Counted from the stretch's first letter, positions 8,666 through 17,076 are shown. The stretch is DNA of 19,030 nucleotides from Negativicutes bacterium (GCA_031292035.1 JARLHX010000201.1:1-19030), one strand, 5' to 3'. Notes: generated by a model from the letters alone, not told the origin. A program made the numbers and translations.

Positions 8666-10777
8666 TCATTTTCCTTCCTCGGGACAGAGATCGGGATGAA
8701 ACGGACCGCGAAGCAGGTGGCTGCCAAAAACCGGGTCATCGGTCCACACGCAGAGGCGAACATTTTTCGGACGAACGCTCGCGGGATCGACTTCGAGCCT
8801 AACCGAGAAACCGGCATCCGCGAGCCGCAGATCGTTGTATGCCAAAACCACATCCGGACGAGGCCTGCTGGAAAATTCAGCCGAGCGGATTTTCAGATTA
8901 GTGTCGACGATCACGTGCTTTACGCTATCAGGTCCTAGCAACAGCCCCCAACCGTCAATCTCAACGCCATCTCCAATGGTGACGGAATCAACCGCTCCTC
9001 CATACGGCAGTTCGGACGGATGAGAGTCCAATACGGTTAGTTTCGTCGGCAGCACGACTGATCGCGCGCTTCCCAGACGACACACCACGGGTCCGTCATC
9101 CACAAGAGCGAAAGCGACAACCGATTCAGGGGACGCGCTCGTGAAAGCTCCAACCCACCCCGCCTTTTGCTTATCTTGAGGAATACCAAGTGACGGCAAG
9201 TCAAAACCACCTATTCCGTAACCCACCACTCTGCCGGAAGCATCTCCCAATAGAATCTTCCCAGGGGCCTTTCCCCAGATTGCCAGCCATGCCTGACCCG
9301 TTGCACGCCAGCCGGAAGAGGGGCCGTCGGCCACTTTCTCCGCCCTGTCGAAACTACCCTGGCATAAAGCGTCATCGGCGAACACAACATGATCGGCCAA
9401 GGGTGTTCCCAACCAGTTGGCCCACTTATCACTGAATATGGAAGTATGAGACGATCGAAGCACGGAACTCGCCGACAAAGGGAAACGTGGGTCGGGATAT
9501 ATTGCCTTGAGATACTGAAGATCAGCGACATTGGCGAGAATCGCCGGAATCGCTCGGATTTGACCTACGGACGGAGAACGTCCAATGGCAGCAAAATGTG
9601 ATTCGCTTAACGCAATCATGGACTGAAAGGTCAAAGCCAGAACCATGACCGCGGTTCTCGTTTGGCCGGCACATCTGGAGCGTGCCGCTGCGAGCAGGAT
9701 CAATGACACCCAGAATGCCATGGTCGGCGTCGCATACCGGCTGGATAGAGCCTGCTCTGGCCCGAATCCTACTCGTCCGGTTGCGGTGAGGATAGTCATT
9801 GCCAAGACAAAACCGGCCAAAGACAGGAATACGACCTGGTGTGGGGGAGTGCTATGACGGCGGAGGATCATAGTCCAACCAATGATACTGAACATCATAC
9901 CACCGATTATTCCCGCAACAGCCGCAGCGGGAATTATCTTTCCGCCAAAGACTCCGCCAATTGTATTTCCAATTGGCCCTCCCAGTTCGACAAACACATA
10001 TGTGACAATAGATTCTAAATGATGCAAAGCCTCCAAAGGATTCGAATGACCGGCCGGCGTATGGTACCCAATTAGATAACAGCCAAGGAGAGAAAAAGCC
10101 ACGATTGTCAGAATCGCAACAATAAGACGCGATCTCCCTAACAAGATGGCGAGAAGAATGCTGAGGAATGGGACAACGATCCCACTCGATAAAGTATAGA
10201 CGGAAACAATTTCGAGAATGATGGAGGGCATCAATCCTGCGATTTTTCCTCTGCTTAGTGCCAACGAAGCAAAGGCTCCGCCGGCAGCCAAAACCACTCC
10301 GAAAAATTGAACCTGAAATCCCCAGACAAAATTCTCGTATTGACCCGACCAGAATAACAACGTCAGGGAGAGCCCCCCCGCCCATATTTTCTCCCACCAG
10401 GCACGGAGACCGGCCCCCTGAGCCAGGCTATATATCAGGACCACCAAACCTGCCTGGATGGTGATATTGGCGGCGAAGTCGACAAGATTCGTTTCACCAG
10501 CCAACCATCGATCGATGATGAAAATCAGCCGTGGGAATAGGATGCGGTGTTCATTGTGTTGAGACACCAACCACGACCAAGTGATTTCCCGGCCACTGAT
10601 TAGCTCGTTCCACTGGTCCCAAAATGGGAGTGGAGTCCAACTTTCGATAACCATGATCACCGTGCAGACGGCGACGTAAAGGCCGATCATCAGTGTACTT
10701 GCAGCCAGCAACCACCTCAATCCGCCGATCCAACGGGACGAACCTTCCTGTGATGAACCAATCGGAGCCTCGATCAT
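8666..10777 (-). CDS. Polytopic GT-C-like membrane protein with C-terminal soluble domain
   Basis: 703 residues from an ATG at 10777 that overlaps the gtrA-like stop as ATGA; longer upstream starts would lie inside that gene. A first membrane segment (~22-45) leads to an extracytoplasmic loop with PFWDQW (51-56) and SQHNEHR (72-78). About nine or ten further hydrophobic segments follow to about residue 430, then a soluble C-terminal region (~470-703) rich in small residues, with a GWRATGQAWLAIWG motif. This resembles GT-C glycosyltransferases, which use polyprenyl-phosphate sugars and have a catalytic acidic residue in the first outer loop. As the last gene of the DPA-type operon it is the best candidate for the transferase that uses the lipid-linked sugar. 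Flippase or polymerase roles are not excluded. No named family was recognised. Confidence 0.72.
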   Translation of the reverse strand: MIEAPIGSSQEGSSRWIGGLRWLLAASTLMIGLYVAVCTVIMVIESWTPLPFWDQWNELISGREITWSWLVSQHNEHRILFPRLIFIIDRWLAGETNLVDFAANITIQAGLVVLIYSLAQGAGLRAWWEKIWAGGLSLTLLFWSGQYENFVWGFQVQFFGVVLAAGGAFASLALSRGKIAGLMPSIILEIVSVYTLSSGIVVPFLSILLAILLGRSRLIVAILTIVAFSLLGCYLIGYHTPAGHSNPLEALHHLESIVTYVFVELGGPIGNTIGGVFGGKIIPAAAVAGIIGGMMFSIIGWTMILRRHSTPPHQVVFLSLAGFVLAMTILTATGRVGFGPEQALSSRYATPTMAFWVSLILLAAARSRCAGQTRTAVMVLALTFQSMIALSESHFAAIGRSPSVGQIRAIPAILANVADLQYLKAIYPDPRFPLSASSVLRSSHTSIFSDKWANWLGTPLADHVVFADDALCQGSFDRAEKVADGPSSGWRATGQAWLAIWGKAPGKILLGDASGRVVGYGIGGFDLPSLGIPQDKQKAGWVGAFTSASPESVVAFALVDDGPVVCRLGSARSVVLPTKLTVLDSHPSELPYGGAVDSVTIGDGVEIDGWGLLLGPDSVKHVIVDTNLKIRSAEFSSRPRPDVVLAYNDLRLADAGFSVRLEVDPASVRPKNVRLCVWTDDPVFGSHLLRGPFHPDLCPEEGK

Positions 10778-11196
10778 GACCGGCTCTTCGCGAACGAAAA
10801 ATGACGATGTCCGAAATAGCTGGTGATGACAGGAGCCGCCACACCGATACAATGGGCGACATCTTCGGGCCGCCACGTAAAAGCGATCGCAGGAAACACC
10901 AGCCGGGCAAGACCAACGCTGATCAGCCACACCTGCGCGGCAGCGGCCACATTGACCAGTCCGAAACGAAGGAACTCGTCATAGGTGCTCCGTCCGGACG
11001 CAGCAAAAACATAGCGGCGCGATAGCAAATAGGCGGTCGTCATGCCGGCCAGATAAGCGACCAGCACCGCCCATTCGAACGACATCCACAGGTTCAGCAC
11101 ATAGCGAGCACCGACATTCACGGCCGCGGAAAATCCGCCAACCAGAAGAAAAAGGAGAAATTCGCGATGCTTCGACGGAGTGTCTTTCGTGGTCAC
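10774..11196 (-). CDS. GtrA-family small membrane protein, candidate polyprenyl-phosphate-sugar flippase
   Basis: 140 residues from a GTG at 11196 overlapping the preceding stop as GTGA. Four membrane segments are evident at about 13-33, 40-60, 76-98 and 108-128. The pattern FLLVGGFSAAVNVGARYVL, then YLLSRRYVF, and a C-terminal HRHFSF is characteristic of the GtrA family (about 120-150 residues). GtrA proteins are proposed to move polyprenyl-phosphate sugars across the inner membrane. In M. tuberculosis the GtrA-like Rv3789 is adjacent to dprE1/dprE2 and has been implicated in DPA translocation or arabinan assembly. The same linkage here supports a similar role. It overlaps both neighbours by four bases. 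Confidence 0.88.
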   Translation of the reverse strand: MTTKDTPSKHREFLLFLLVGGFSAAVNVGARYVLNLWMSFEWAVLVAYLAGMTTAYLLSRRYVFAASGRSTYDEFLRFGLVNVAAAAQVWLISVGLARLVFPAIAFTWRPEDVAHCIGVAAPVITSYFGHRHFSFAKSRS

Positions 11197-12473
11197 GCTA
11201 CGGCATCCGCCATCGTCTCGGCCAGACGGATGCTTTCAGCGATTCCGCGGTCTTCCGGATAATAGAAGGCCGTATCGGCAATCTGCAGACCGCCGATGTC
11301 GGTCACCACCGGCGGCAGCTTGGCCTTGAAATTCGGCTCGCATAAGGGTTGAGCATAACGCAGCCGCCCGACATGGCTGTCGATGAGATCATCCAATCCG
11401 ATGGCGGGATTGAGCTTCCTCAAACAGGAAAGGCATTCGGCGACGAACTCCTCGTCCCGCCAATTCCACTTGGGGTGGCTGTGCGGCATGTAATAGGGAA
11501 TATAGACGACGGTATCCGGCAGCGGCCGCAGATTGGAGAACTCGATGATACCGGGAATATCCATCTCGCGGTCATTGATGTTCAGCCAGAAGTGCCCGGT
11601 CACCGGCCGCTTCAGTTTCAGCAGCACGCACACCACGCCGATGTTGCGGATGGCACGGTAACGGGCTTTCGCCGCATCGGACAGGGCGGGAACCATATCG
11701 GCGACATAGGGCGTCGGCACGGTGGAAATCACTGCATCCACCGCCTCCGTTCTCCCGCCGGCCCGGACCGCGGACACCCTGCCGTTCGCAACCTCGATCC
11801 TTTCCGCCGGCGCACCGAGCGTGATCCGGCCGCCCCGCTTCTCGATGTCGGCCACCAGGGCCGCCACCAGCGTCTCCGAGCCGCCTTCCAGATAACCCAA
11901 CTCTTCCTGAAACAACGAACGCCGCGAATTGCCGACCCGTTTGATGCGGGTAGCGATCCAGCTTGCCGAAATGTCGTCGGCATATTCGTGGAACTTGAGG
12001 GCCAGAAGCCGACGCCACAGCAGATCGAATGCCTTGCGCCCAGAACCGGCAATGAACCAGTCGGCGGCGTTGACACCCTCCAGATGCTCGAAATCCTTGG
12101 CGCGGGTGGTCAAAAACATCTGCAGCCCATAGCGGAACTTGGCTAATGGACCCAGCAACGGGAAGCGCAGCAACGACAGCGGATCGCCCCATCGGAAATG
12201 CCGCCCTTCGATGAAATAGCCCATGGAGGTCGGACGCCAACGCAACCGATCGGCGATGCCGAGTTCAGCCAGCAAGGCGAACGTCGGCTGGTCCGATTTA
12301 CAGATGAAATGATAGTACCGCTCGATGCTGAGTCCGCCGAAATCGAAATGAGCGGCCATCCCACCCGGGCGATCACCCGCTTCGAACACTTCGACAGTGT
12401 GACCGCGCATGAGCGCGTAACGGGCAGCGGCAAGACCCATCGCACCAGCGCCGATGACAGCCAATTTAGCCAA
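11193..12473 (-). CDS. FAD-dependent amine-oxidase/mutase-like flavoprotein
   Basis: 426 residues from a TTG at 12473. This start is chosen because AAGGA lies nine bases upstream and the Rossmann strand KLAVIGAGAMG begins at residue 3; the next ATG would delete it. The dinucleotide-binding motif GAGAMG is at 8-13, followed by E31 and DRPGG (34-38), as in protoporphyrinogen-oxidase, amine-oxidase and UDP-galactopyranose-mutase-type flavoproteins. LEGGSETLVAAL mid-protein and a C-terminal FYYPEDRGIAESI motif match FAD-contacting elements of this superfamily. The substrate is unknown. In this operon it could oxidise or isomerise a lipid-linked or nucleotide sugar. It overlaps gtrA by four bases, implying coupled expression. 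Confidence 0.8.
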   Translation of the reverse strand: MAKLAVIGAGAMGLAAARYALMRGHTVEVFEAGDRPGGMAAHFDFGGLSIERYYHFICKSDQPTFALLAELGIADRLRWRPTSMGYFIEGRHFRWGDPLSLLRFPLLGPLAKFRYGLQMFLTTRAKDFEHLEGVNAADWFIAGSGRKAFDLLWRRLLALKFHEYADDISASWIATRIKRVGNSRRSLFQEELGYLEGGSETLVAALVADIEKRGGRITLGAPAERIEVANGRVSAVRAGGRTEAVDAVISTVPTPYVADMVPALSDAAKARYRAIRNIGVVCVLLKLKRPVTGHFWLNINDREMDIPGIIEFSNLRPLPDTVVYIPYYMPHSHPKWNWRDEEFVAECLSCLRKLNPAIGLDDLIDSHVGRLRYAQPLCEPNFKAKLPPVVTDIGGLQIADTAFYYPEDRGIAESIRLAETMADAVA

Positions 12474-12491
12474 GGCGGCGGTTCCTTTCCG

Positions 12492-13439
12492 TTAGAATTC
12501 GAGGGCGACCGAAGCAAACCGCGGATCGTTGAAGGTAGCATCCAGCGCCTCGGCGAGCGGCGTCGACCGTACACCGAACAGGCCAGGCCAATCGATCACC
12601 TCGAACTCGTCGGGGGTCGCCAAAGCGCGGAGTTGTTTGACGGTAAAAGGCGGATTGTGATCGAACAGGGCATAGACTCGCAGCAGCGCCTCGAAAAGAC
12701 GATAAGGGATCGGCAGGATCGTCGTTTTCGCCCGCACCGCCTGCCGCAACGCCCGGATCAGATCGATGTAGTAGATCCGCTCCTGTCCACTGATGTTGAA
12801 GGCGCCGGTGGTGTGATTTTTCAGGCAGGCGATCACGATATCGCAGAAATCGCCGACATAGAGCGGCTGCCGAAGATAATGTCCCGCCCCGGGAATGGGA
12901 AATACCGGCACCCGCTGCATGAAACGCGCCAACCAGCCGAGATGTTTGCGGTCGAACCAGCCGAACATCAATGTCGGCCGCAGCACCACGTGGGGGATGG
13001 TCGTGCCATCGACCAAGCTTTCCTGTGTCTTCTTGCTTTCCGTGTAGAAGTCCACCGCCGCCGAATTGACCACCGACGAACTGGAATGGACGAGATAAGG
13101 CACACCCGCCGCTTCGGCCGCCGCCAGCACCCGGCGGGTGGCCGTGATGTTGTTGGCCTCGAACTCCGCCCAGTCGAGCCCCCCGATTTGGGCATGCATC
13201 TGGATCACCACCGCGGCATCGGCGAAGCTCTCTTGCCAGCCGTCGTCATGGGCGAGGTCGGCTTCGATGACACGGATGTCCGGATGCATCTGCGCCAGGG
13301 TCCGCGTGTTGGTGGGATGCTTGTCGATACCGACAATGTCGGTACAACCGGATGCCTTCAGACGCACCATCAGATTCTGACCGACCAGCCCGGCAGCCCC
13401 GGTGATGACGATCTTGCCCGTGGGAAAAATGCTTTGCAT
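12492..13439 (-). CDS. NAD-dependent epimerase/dehydratase (extended SDR)
   Basis: 315 residues from the ATG at 13439, four bases after the DprE2-like stop. GxxGxxG is present as GAAGLVG at residues 14-20, with D39 two residues after the second strand, favouring NAD(H). The catalytic set is visible as HSSSS (118-122) and Y132-TES-K136. LRPTLMFG and RQPLYVGDF motifs are typical of extended SDR sugar epimerases and of 3-beta-HSD/epimerase-type members. It probably acts on a nucleotide- or lipid-linked sugar, but the exact reaction cannot be read. It is not part of the minimal DPA pathway, so its conserved position between dprE2 and the flavoprotein gene suggests an extra modification step. Confidence 0.85.
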   Translation of the reverse strand: MQSIFPTGKIVITGAAGLVGQNLMVRLKASGCTDIVGIDKHPTNTRTLAQMHPDIRVIEADLAHDDGWQESFADAAVVIQMHAQIGGLDWAEFEANNITATRRVLAAAEAAGVPYLVHSSSSVVNSAAVDFYTESKKTQESLVDGTTIPHVVLRPTLMFGWFDRKHLGWLARFMQRVPVFPIPGAGHYLRQPLYVGDFCDIVIACLKNHTTGAFNISGQERIYYIDLIRALRQAVRAKTTILPIPYRLFEALLRVYALFDHNPPFTVKQLRALATPDEFEVIDWPGLFGVRSTPLAEALDATFNDPRFASVALEF

Positions 13440-13443
13440 GGAA

Positions 13444-14220
13444 TCAGATCTTCAAACGGTGGAAAATCGCCCGCGGCAGATGACGGATCACCCGCATGAT
13501 CGGCCCCCAAAACCACGGCGTATAGAGAATGGTACGGCCCTTGACGGCGGCGCGATCGATATCGGCGGCCACCTTGTCGGGGCTTGCCCAGAGTGGCCCC
13601 CCCTTGGCCATGCCGTCGGTCATCGGTGTGTCGATGAACCCCGGTTTGACAGTCAGTACACGGATGGCTGTGCCGGCAAAACGGTGGGCCAGCCCTTCCA
13701 TGAACAACGCCAGCCCCCCTTTGGCCGCGCCATAAACGTAATTGGATTGGCGGCCACGATCACCGGCCACCGAGGAAATGGCGATCAGCGTACCCGCCCC
13801 CTGGCGCTCGACGGCGATGGCGGCCGCGGTCATCCAGGCGCAGGCGCCCACCATATTGGTGGTCAGCAGACGAACCGCCTCGGCCGGATCAGCTTCAGCG
13901 GCCTTCTGGTCTCCCAGAACGCCATAAGCCAGCAGGACCACATCCACTTTGCCCCCCAAGCGTTCGACAAGCGCACTCCACGCCGCCTCATAACCTTCGG
14001 GTGGCGGTACAGCCAGATCGAGCACCGCCGTTTCAGCCACCGCGGCACCCCGCTCCACCAGGTCGGTGGCAATGACCGCCAACCGTTCGGCGTTACGGCC
14101 CACCAGCAACAGGCGGGCACCCCGCGCCGCCTGACGGCGCGCGTAGCGCTCGGCCACCGCCGAGGTGCCGCCGAGAATGATTACCCCATCTCCCGCCATC
14201 GTTCTTTGTTCCTCTACCAT
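13444..14220 (-). CDS. dprE2: DprE2-like decaprenylphosphoryl-2-keto-ribose reductase (classical SDR)
   Basis: 258 residues from the ATG at 14220, which shares its A with the DprE1 stop (TGATG). A second ATG seven codons in (14199), with GAGG 11 bases upstream, is also possible. The NAD(P)-binding motif is GGTSAVA (17-23), LLAYGVLGD follows strand 4, and the active site is SSVAGD (149-154) with Y163-GAA-K167. The atypical GGTS-start and YGVLG are features of mycobacterial DprE2 (Rv3791). Coupled to DprE1, it would reduce the 2-keto intermediate to polyprenyl-phosphoryl-D-arabinofuranose. The dprE1-dprE2 adjacency matches M. tuberculosis and makes this call stronger than the SDR fold alone would. 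Confidence 0.87.
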   Translation of the reverse strand: MVEEQRTMAGDGVIILGGTSAVAERYARRQAARGARLLLVGRNAERLAVIATDLVERGAAVAETAVLDLAVPPPEGYEAAWSALVERLGGKVDVVLLAYGVLGDQKAAEADPAEAVRLLTTNMVGACAWMTAAAIAVERQGAGTLIAISSVAGDRGRQSNYVYGAAKGGLALFMEGLAHRFAGTAIRVLTVKPGFIDTPMTDGMAKGGPLWASPDKVAADIDRAAVKGRTILYTPWFWGPIMRVIRHLPRAIFHRLKI

Positions 14221-15545
14221 CAGCCTTGCATGACCCGCCGCTGAAAATCGGAGGCGAAAGCGGGATCGACGAAACGCGAAAAATCCTTCAATTCCGGATA
14301 GCCGGCACGAAACATCGCTGGCGACATCCGCGCGTCCTTGCCGGCGTAAAGACGACCACCGGCCTTGCTCACCACCGCGTCAAGTGCGGCGAACAGGGCC
14401 AGGGTGCGTTCGCCCCTGTTAGGAAAATCAAGCGCCAGGGTGGTTCCTACCGCCGGGAAGGACAGCATTCCCGCGGATGGAAGATCGCCGAAATTCTTCA
14501 ACACCACCAGACACGAACCCTGTCCCGAGGCAGCGATCTGCTTCAGCATCTCACGGGTTCCGGCGCGCGCGGCCTCAGGTGGCAGGACGCTTTGATATTG
14601 GAAGAAGCCACGTGGCCCATAAACACGATTCCAATGATGGACGCTGTCGAGCGGGTAGAAAAACGGGTCGAAATGAGTCCGCCCGCAGAACGTCGCCCCG
14701 GGACGGCGATAATAGGCCTCGTTAAAAAGCCGCACGGATAACGGCCGAACCAAGCCCACCGGCGGAGTGAAGGGCACGGTAAGCGCCTTGCCCGACACTT
14801 TGGGATTGAGCGGCCCCGTCGTTGCGTGACGGCCCCGCATGAAGATTCCCCGACCCAAGGACGACCCTTGGCTCAGAACATCGATCCAGGAGACCGTATA
14901 AGGCCAGGAGGCGCTGTCGGCGGACAGGTCGAAGAAGGCATCCACATTGCTGAAACGGATGCTCTCCATCTCGATCTCGGCCGAAGAGATCGGCTGCAGA
15001 CCGATTTCCACCCATTCGATCAATCCGGTCAACCCCAACCCGCCGATAGTGGCGCGCAGCAGGTCGCTCTCATGATCGGGAGCACACTCCGTCACGCTGC
15101 CGTCGGAACGCCGCAGCGCCAATCGCCGGACATGGCGGCCGAAAGTCCCGGTGACGTGGTGGTTCTTGCCATGCACATCGTTGGCCACGGCGCCCCCCAA
15201 GGTCACAAATTTGGTCCCCGGCGTCACCGGAACGAACCATCCCTTGGGAATGGAGAGGCGATTGATCTCAGCAATGCTTAACCCAGCTTCGGCACGCAAG
15301 ATACCCGTCGTCGTATCGAAAGAGAGGCAGCGGTCGAGCCGGTCAGTGATCAACAGGCCGCCACCGCCGTTCAAGCAGGAATCCCCATAGGAACGCCCCA
15401 ACCCATAGCCCAGAACCGATCCCCCTTGCCTGATCAGTTCGGCCAGCGTCGCCGGCAATTCGTCGCGGAAAGCCGGCGTTGCCGTCAGATGCTCGACCCG
15501 GCCCAGATTTCCCCAGGACGACACCAAAGCCTTTGCCACGCTCAT
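14220..15545 (-). CDS. dprE1: DprE1-like decaprenylphosphoryl-beta-D-ribose 2'-oxidase (FAD)
   Basis: 441 residues from an ATG overlapping the UbiA-fusion stop (ATGA). The N-terminal FAD-binding (VAO-type) domain has GYGLGRSYGD (46-55), TPGTKFVTLGGAVANDVHGKNHH ending at residue 130, and GGLGLTG. The histidine of HGKNHH (H125) corresponds to the conserved flavin-pocket His of mycobacterial DprE1. The substrate domain has NRVYGPRGFFQYQ and YAGKDAR with K403 at the conserved active-site lysine. Length and C-terminal SDFQRR fit DprE1. It oxidises the 2'-OH of lipid-linked ribose, the first half of the epimerisation to arabinose. The position of the benzothiazinone-reactive Cys387 of M. tuberculosis is alanine here (A371, codon 14433-14435). 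Confidence 0.92.
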   Translation of the reverse strand: MSVAKALVSSWGNLGRVEHLTATPAFRDELPATLAELIRQGGSVLGYGLGRSYGDSCLNGGGGLLITDRLDRCLSFDTTTGILRAEAGLSIAEINRLSIPKGWFVPVTPGTKFVTLGGAVANDVHGKNHHVTGTFGRHVRRLALRRSDGSVTECAPDHESDLLRATIGGLGLTGLIEWVEIGLQPISSAEIEMESIRFSNVDAFFDLSADSASWPYTVSWIDVLSQGSSLGRGIFMRGRHATTGPLNPKVSGKALTVPFTPPVGLVRPLSVRLFNEAYYRRPGATFCGRTHFDPFFYPLDSVHHWNRVYGPRGFFQYQSVLPPEAARAGTREMLKQIAASGQGSCLVVLKNFGDLPSAGMLSFPAVGTTLALDFPNRGERTLALFAALDAVVSKAGGRLYAGKDARMSPAMFRAGYPELKDFSRFVDPAFASDFQRRVMQG

Positions 15546-17008
15546 ACCGCCACCATCACGATTGCCAAGATAATGCCGCCGACAGCCAAACTCACGCGAT
15601 CGGTGACAGCGAAGACCACCGGATCGTCATGAAGCACACCGCGATGGGCCAAAAGCAGCATGCGGCTGATCCAATACAACAAGGGCGGGCCGGTCAGCCA
15701 AAGCCGTTCCGGATGGCTGTAGAGTGCATACACTTCCGGACTATGGAAATAAAGCGCCAACACCAGAACGGAACAATAACCGCTGGCCGCCGCCAAAGAC
15801 GACAGGATCGGCAGATCGTCGAGCATATAGCCGCGCCCACCCGGATCCCCGGCCGTACGCTTGAGTCGTCCAACCAACTCGATATAGCGCTTGATCACCG
15901 CCAGACACAGGAAAAGAAAGATAGAAAAAGTGAACAACCAGGGCGATGGCGCCAGCCCGATAGCAGCGCCACCAGCCAGGATCCGCAACGTATAAAGGAC
16001 GGCCAGCGTCACCACATCGATCAACAGGCGGCGCTTCAAATACAGCGAATAGGCAACGGTTATTCCATAATAAACCGCCAGTGCGGCAAGATAGGCCGGT
16101 GAAACAGCCAAGCCGACGGCCGCCGCTCCAATCAGCAGAAGCGGCATCAGCACCATGCCATGCACCAACGGCATCGCTCCGCTGGCCATGGGGCGGAACC
16201 GTTTGGTGGCATGGTCGCGATCATGGGGCAGATCGAGCAGGTCGTTGAGCAGATAGGCGCTCGATGCCGCCATGCTGAAGGCGATCATGGCCAGAAGGGT
16301 GGCGGCAACATTTCCCACGGTGATCTGGTGGCTGGCCAACAGGGGGCCCAAAATCAGGAAATTCTTGAGCCATTGATGCACACGAAGCGCACGTATATAG
16401 GTGCCGAACCGACCTTTTTGCGTGGAAATTTCAATGGCCGCAGGGTTATGGGCCTGCAATCGCCGCAACAGGCGGGGCGACACATTGGCGGCAAGAGGTT
16501 GACGGCACCGTTTCCACACCGTCAAGTCGACCCAGTCGTTACCCAGATAGTCGAACCCCTTGTCACCAAACTCGGCACACAGCAGGTCTGCTTTGGCCCG
16601 ACCAGTAAGGTTGCGGTCCTCGGTCGAACCGAAAGCATCATCGAACAACCCCAACTGCGCTGCCAAGGCGCTCACATAACGATGATCAGAGGCAGAGGCG
16701 AGATAAATGCGACGTCCCCTGGCCTTCTCGGCATGCAGAAAATCGAGGACGGTCACGTCAAATGGAATGGTTTTGAGATCGAGCGCCGCATGATCGGCCA
16801 AGCACGCCTTCAATTGCGCCTTGCCCTTGCGCAAGCGGCCGACAGCAGCCAGCGCGGTCAGCGGCTTGGCGGATAAAAGGGCAAAGAAGCTCTCCACCAG
16901 AAGATCGGTACGGATCAGCGTACCATCAAGGTCGACGACCAAAGGAACATCGTCGCCCCGCGCGTCATCGCGCTGATCAATATCCGATCCGTTCTCCACC
17001 GCATCCAT
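15542..17008 (-). CDS. HAD hydrolase-UbiA prenyltransferase fusion, DPPR synthase-like
   Basis: About 488 residues from the ATG at 17008 (a GTG lies one codon upstream), with AAAGGGGGG as ribosome-binding site. Residues numbered from the GTG: the N-terminal HAD domain has DLDGT at 27-31, YLASASD near 103-109 and GNDWVD near 157-162, so phosphatase motifs I-III are present. From about 205 on, an integral UbiA domain with about eight membrane segments has NDLLDLPHDRDHATKR at 256-271, the Asp-rich Mg/diphosphate site. UbiA proteins beside dprE1/E2 (Rv3806c) transfer 5-phosphoribose from PRPP to decaprenyl phosphate. The fused HAD domain could remove the 5-phosphate. This is the first gene of the operon. 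HAD-UbiA fusions are known; the substrate is inferred from neighbours. Confidence 0.88.
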   Translation of the reverse strand: MDAVENGSDIDQRDDARGDDVPLVVDLDGTLIRTDLLVESFFALLSAKPLTALAAVGRLRKGKAQLKACLADHAALDLKTIPFDVTVLDFLHAEKARGRRIYLASASDHRYVSALAAQLGLFDDAFGSTEDRNLTGRAKADLLCAEFGDKGFDYLGNDWVDLTVWKRCRQPLAANVSPRLLRRLQAHNPAAIEISTQKGRFGTYIRALRVHQWLKNFLILGPLLASHQITVGNVAATLLAMIAFSMAASSAYLLNDLLDLPHDRDHATKRFRPMASGAMPLVHGMVLMPLLLIGAAAVGLAVSPAYLAALAVYYGITVAYSLYLKRRLLIDVVTLAVLYTLRILAGGAAIGLAPSPWLFTFSIFLFLCLAVIKRYIELVGRLKRTAGDPGGRGYMLDDLPILSSLAAASGYCSVLVLALYFHSPEVYALYSHPERLWLTGPPLLYWISRMLLLAHRGVLHDDPVVFAVTDRVSLAVGGIILAIVMVAV

Positions 17009-17043
17009 CACCCGCCCCCCTTTAGACTCCCAGGGAATCGCTG

Positions 17044-17076
17044 CTCAAAATTTGAGGTCTTTTGAACCGGTTCAAA
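17044..17076. promoter_or_regulatory. Two palindromes in the operon leader, possible operator
   Basis: TTTGAACCGGTTCAAA at 17061-17076 is a perfect 16-bp palindrome. Just downstream in the transcript, CTCAAA-a-TTTGAG at 17044-17056 is a 6+1+6 inverted repeat sharing the TTTGA/TCAAA half-site. Both lie between the predicted promoter (17106-17133) and the ATG at 17008, in a leader of about 90 bases. Repeated half-sites in this position look like a dimeric repressor operator; RNA hairpins affecting translation are the alternative. No T-run follows, so a terminator is unlikely. Confidence 0.4.

Noticed and set aside
11349..12146. Long plus-strand open frame of 265 codons
   Set aside because: It lies opposite the flavoprotein gene. 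The minus-strand frame has a clear Rossmann motif and operon context, and the plus-strand product is a low-complexity, Arg/His/Gly-rich shadow of GC-rich DNA.
12198..13499. Plus-strand open frame of 433 codons
   Set aside because: Antisense to the epimerase and the start of the flavoprotein gene; no recognisable domain, and its length is explained by high third-position GC.
13402..14244. Plus-strand open frame of 280 codons
   Set aside because: Complete antisense overlap with the DprE2-like gene, whose SDR motifs are unambiguous.
17044..17076. Leader palindromes considered as a rho-independent terminator or attenuator
   Set aside because: No T-run follows either stem in the direction of transcription, and there is no leader peptide-like frame.
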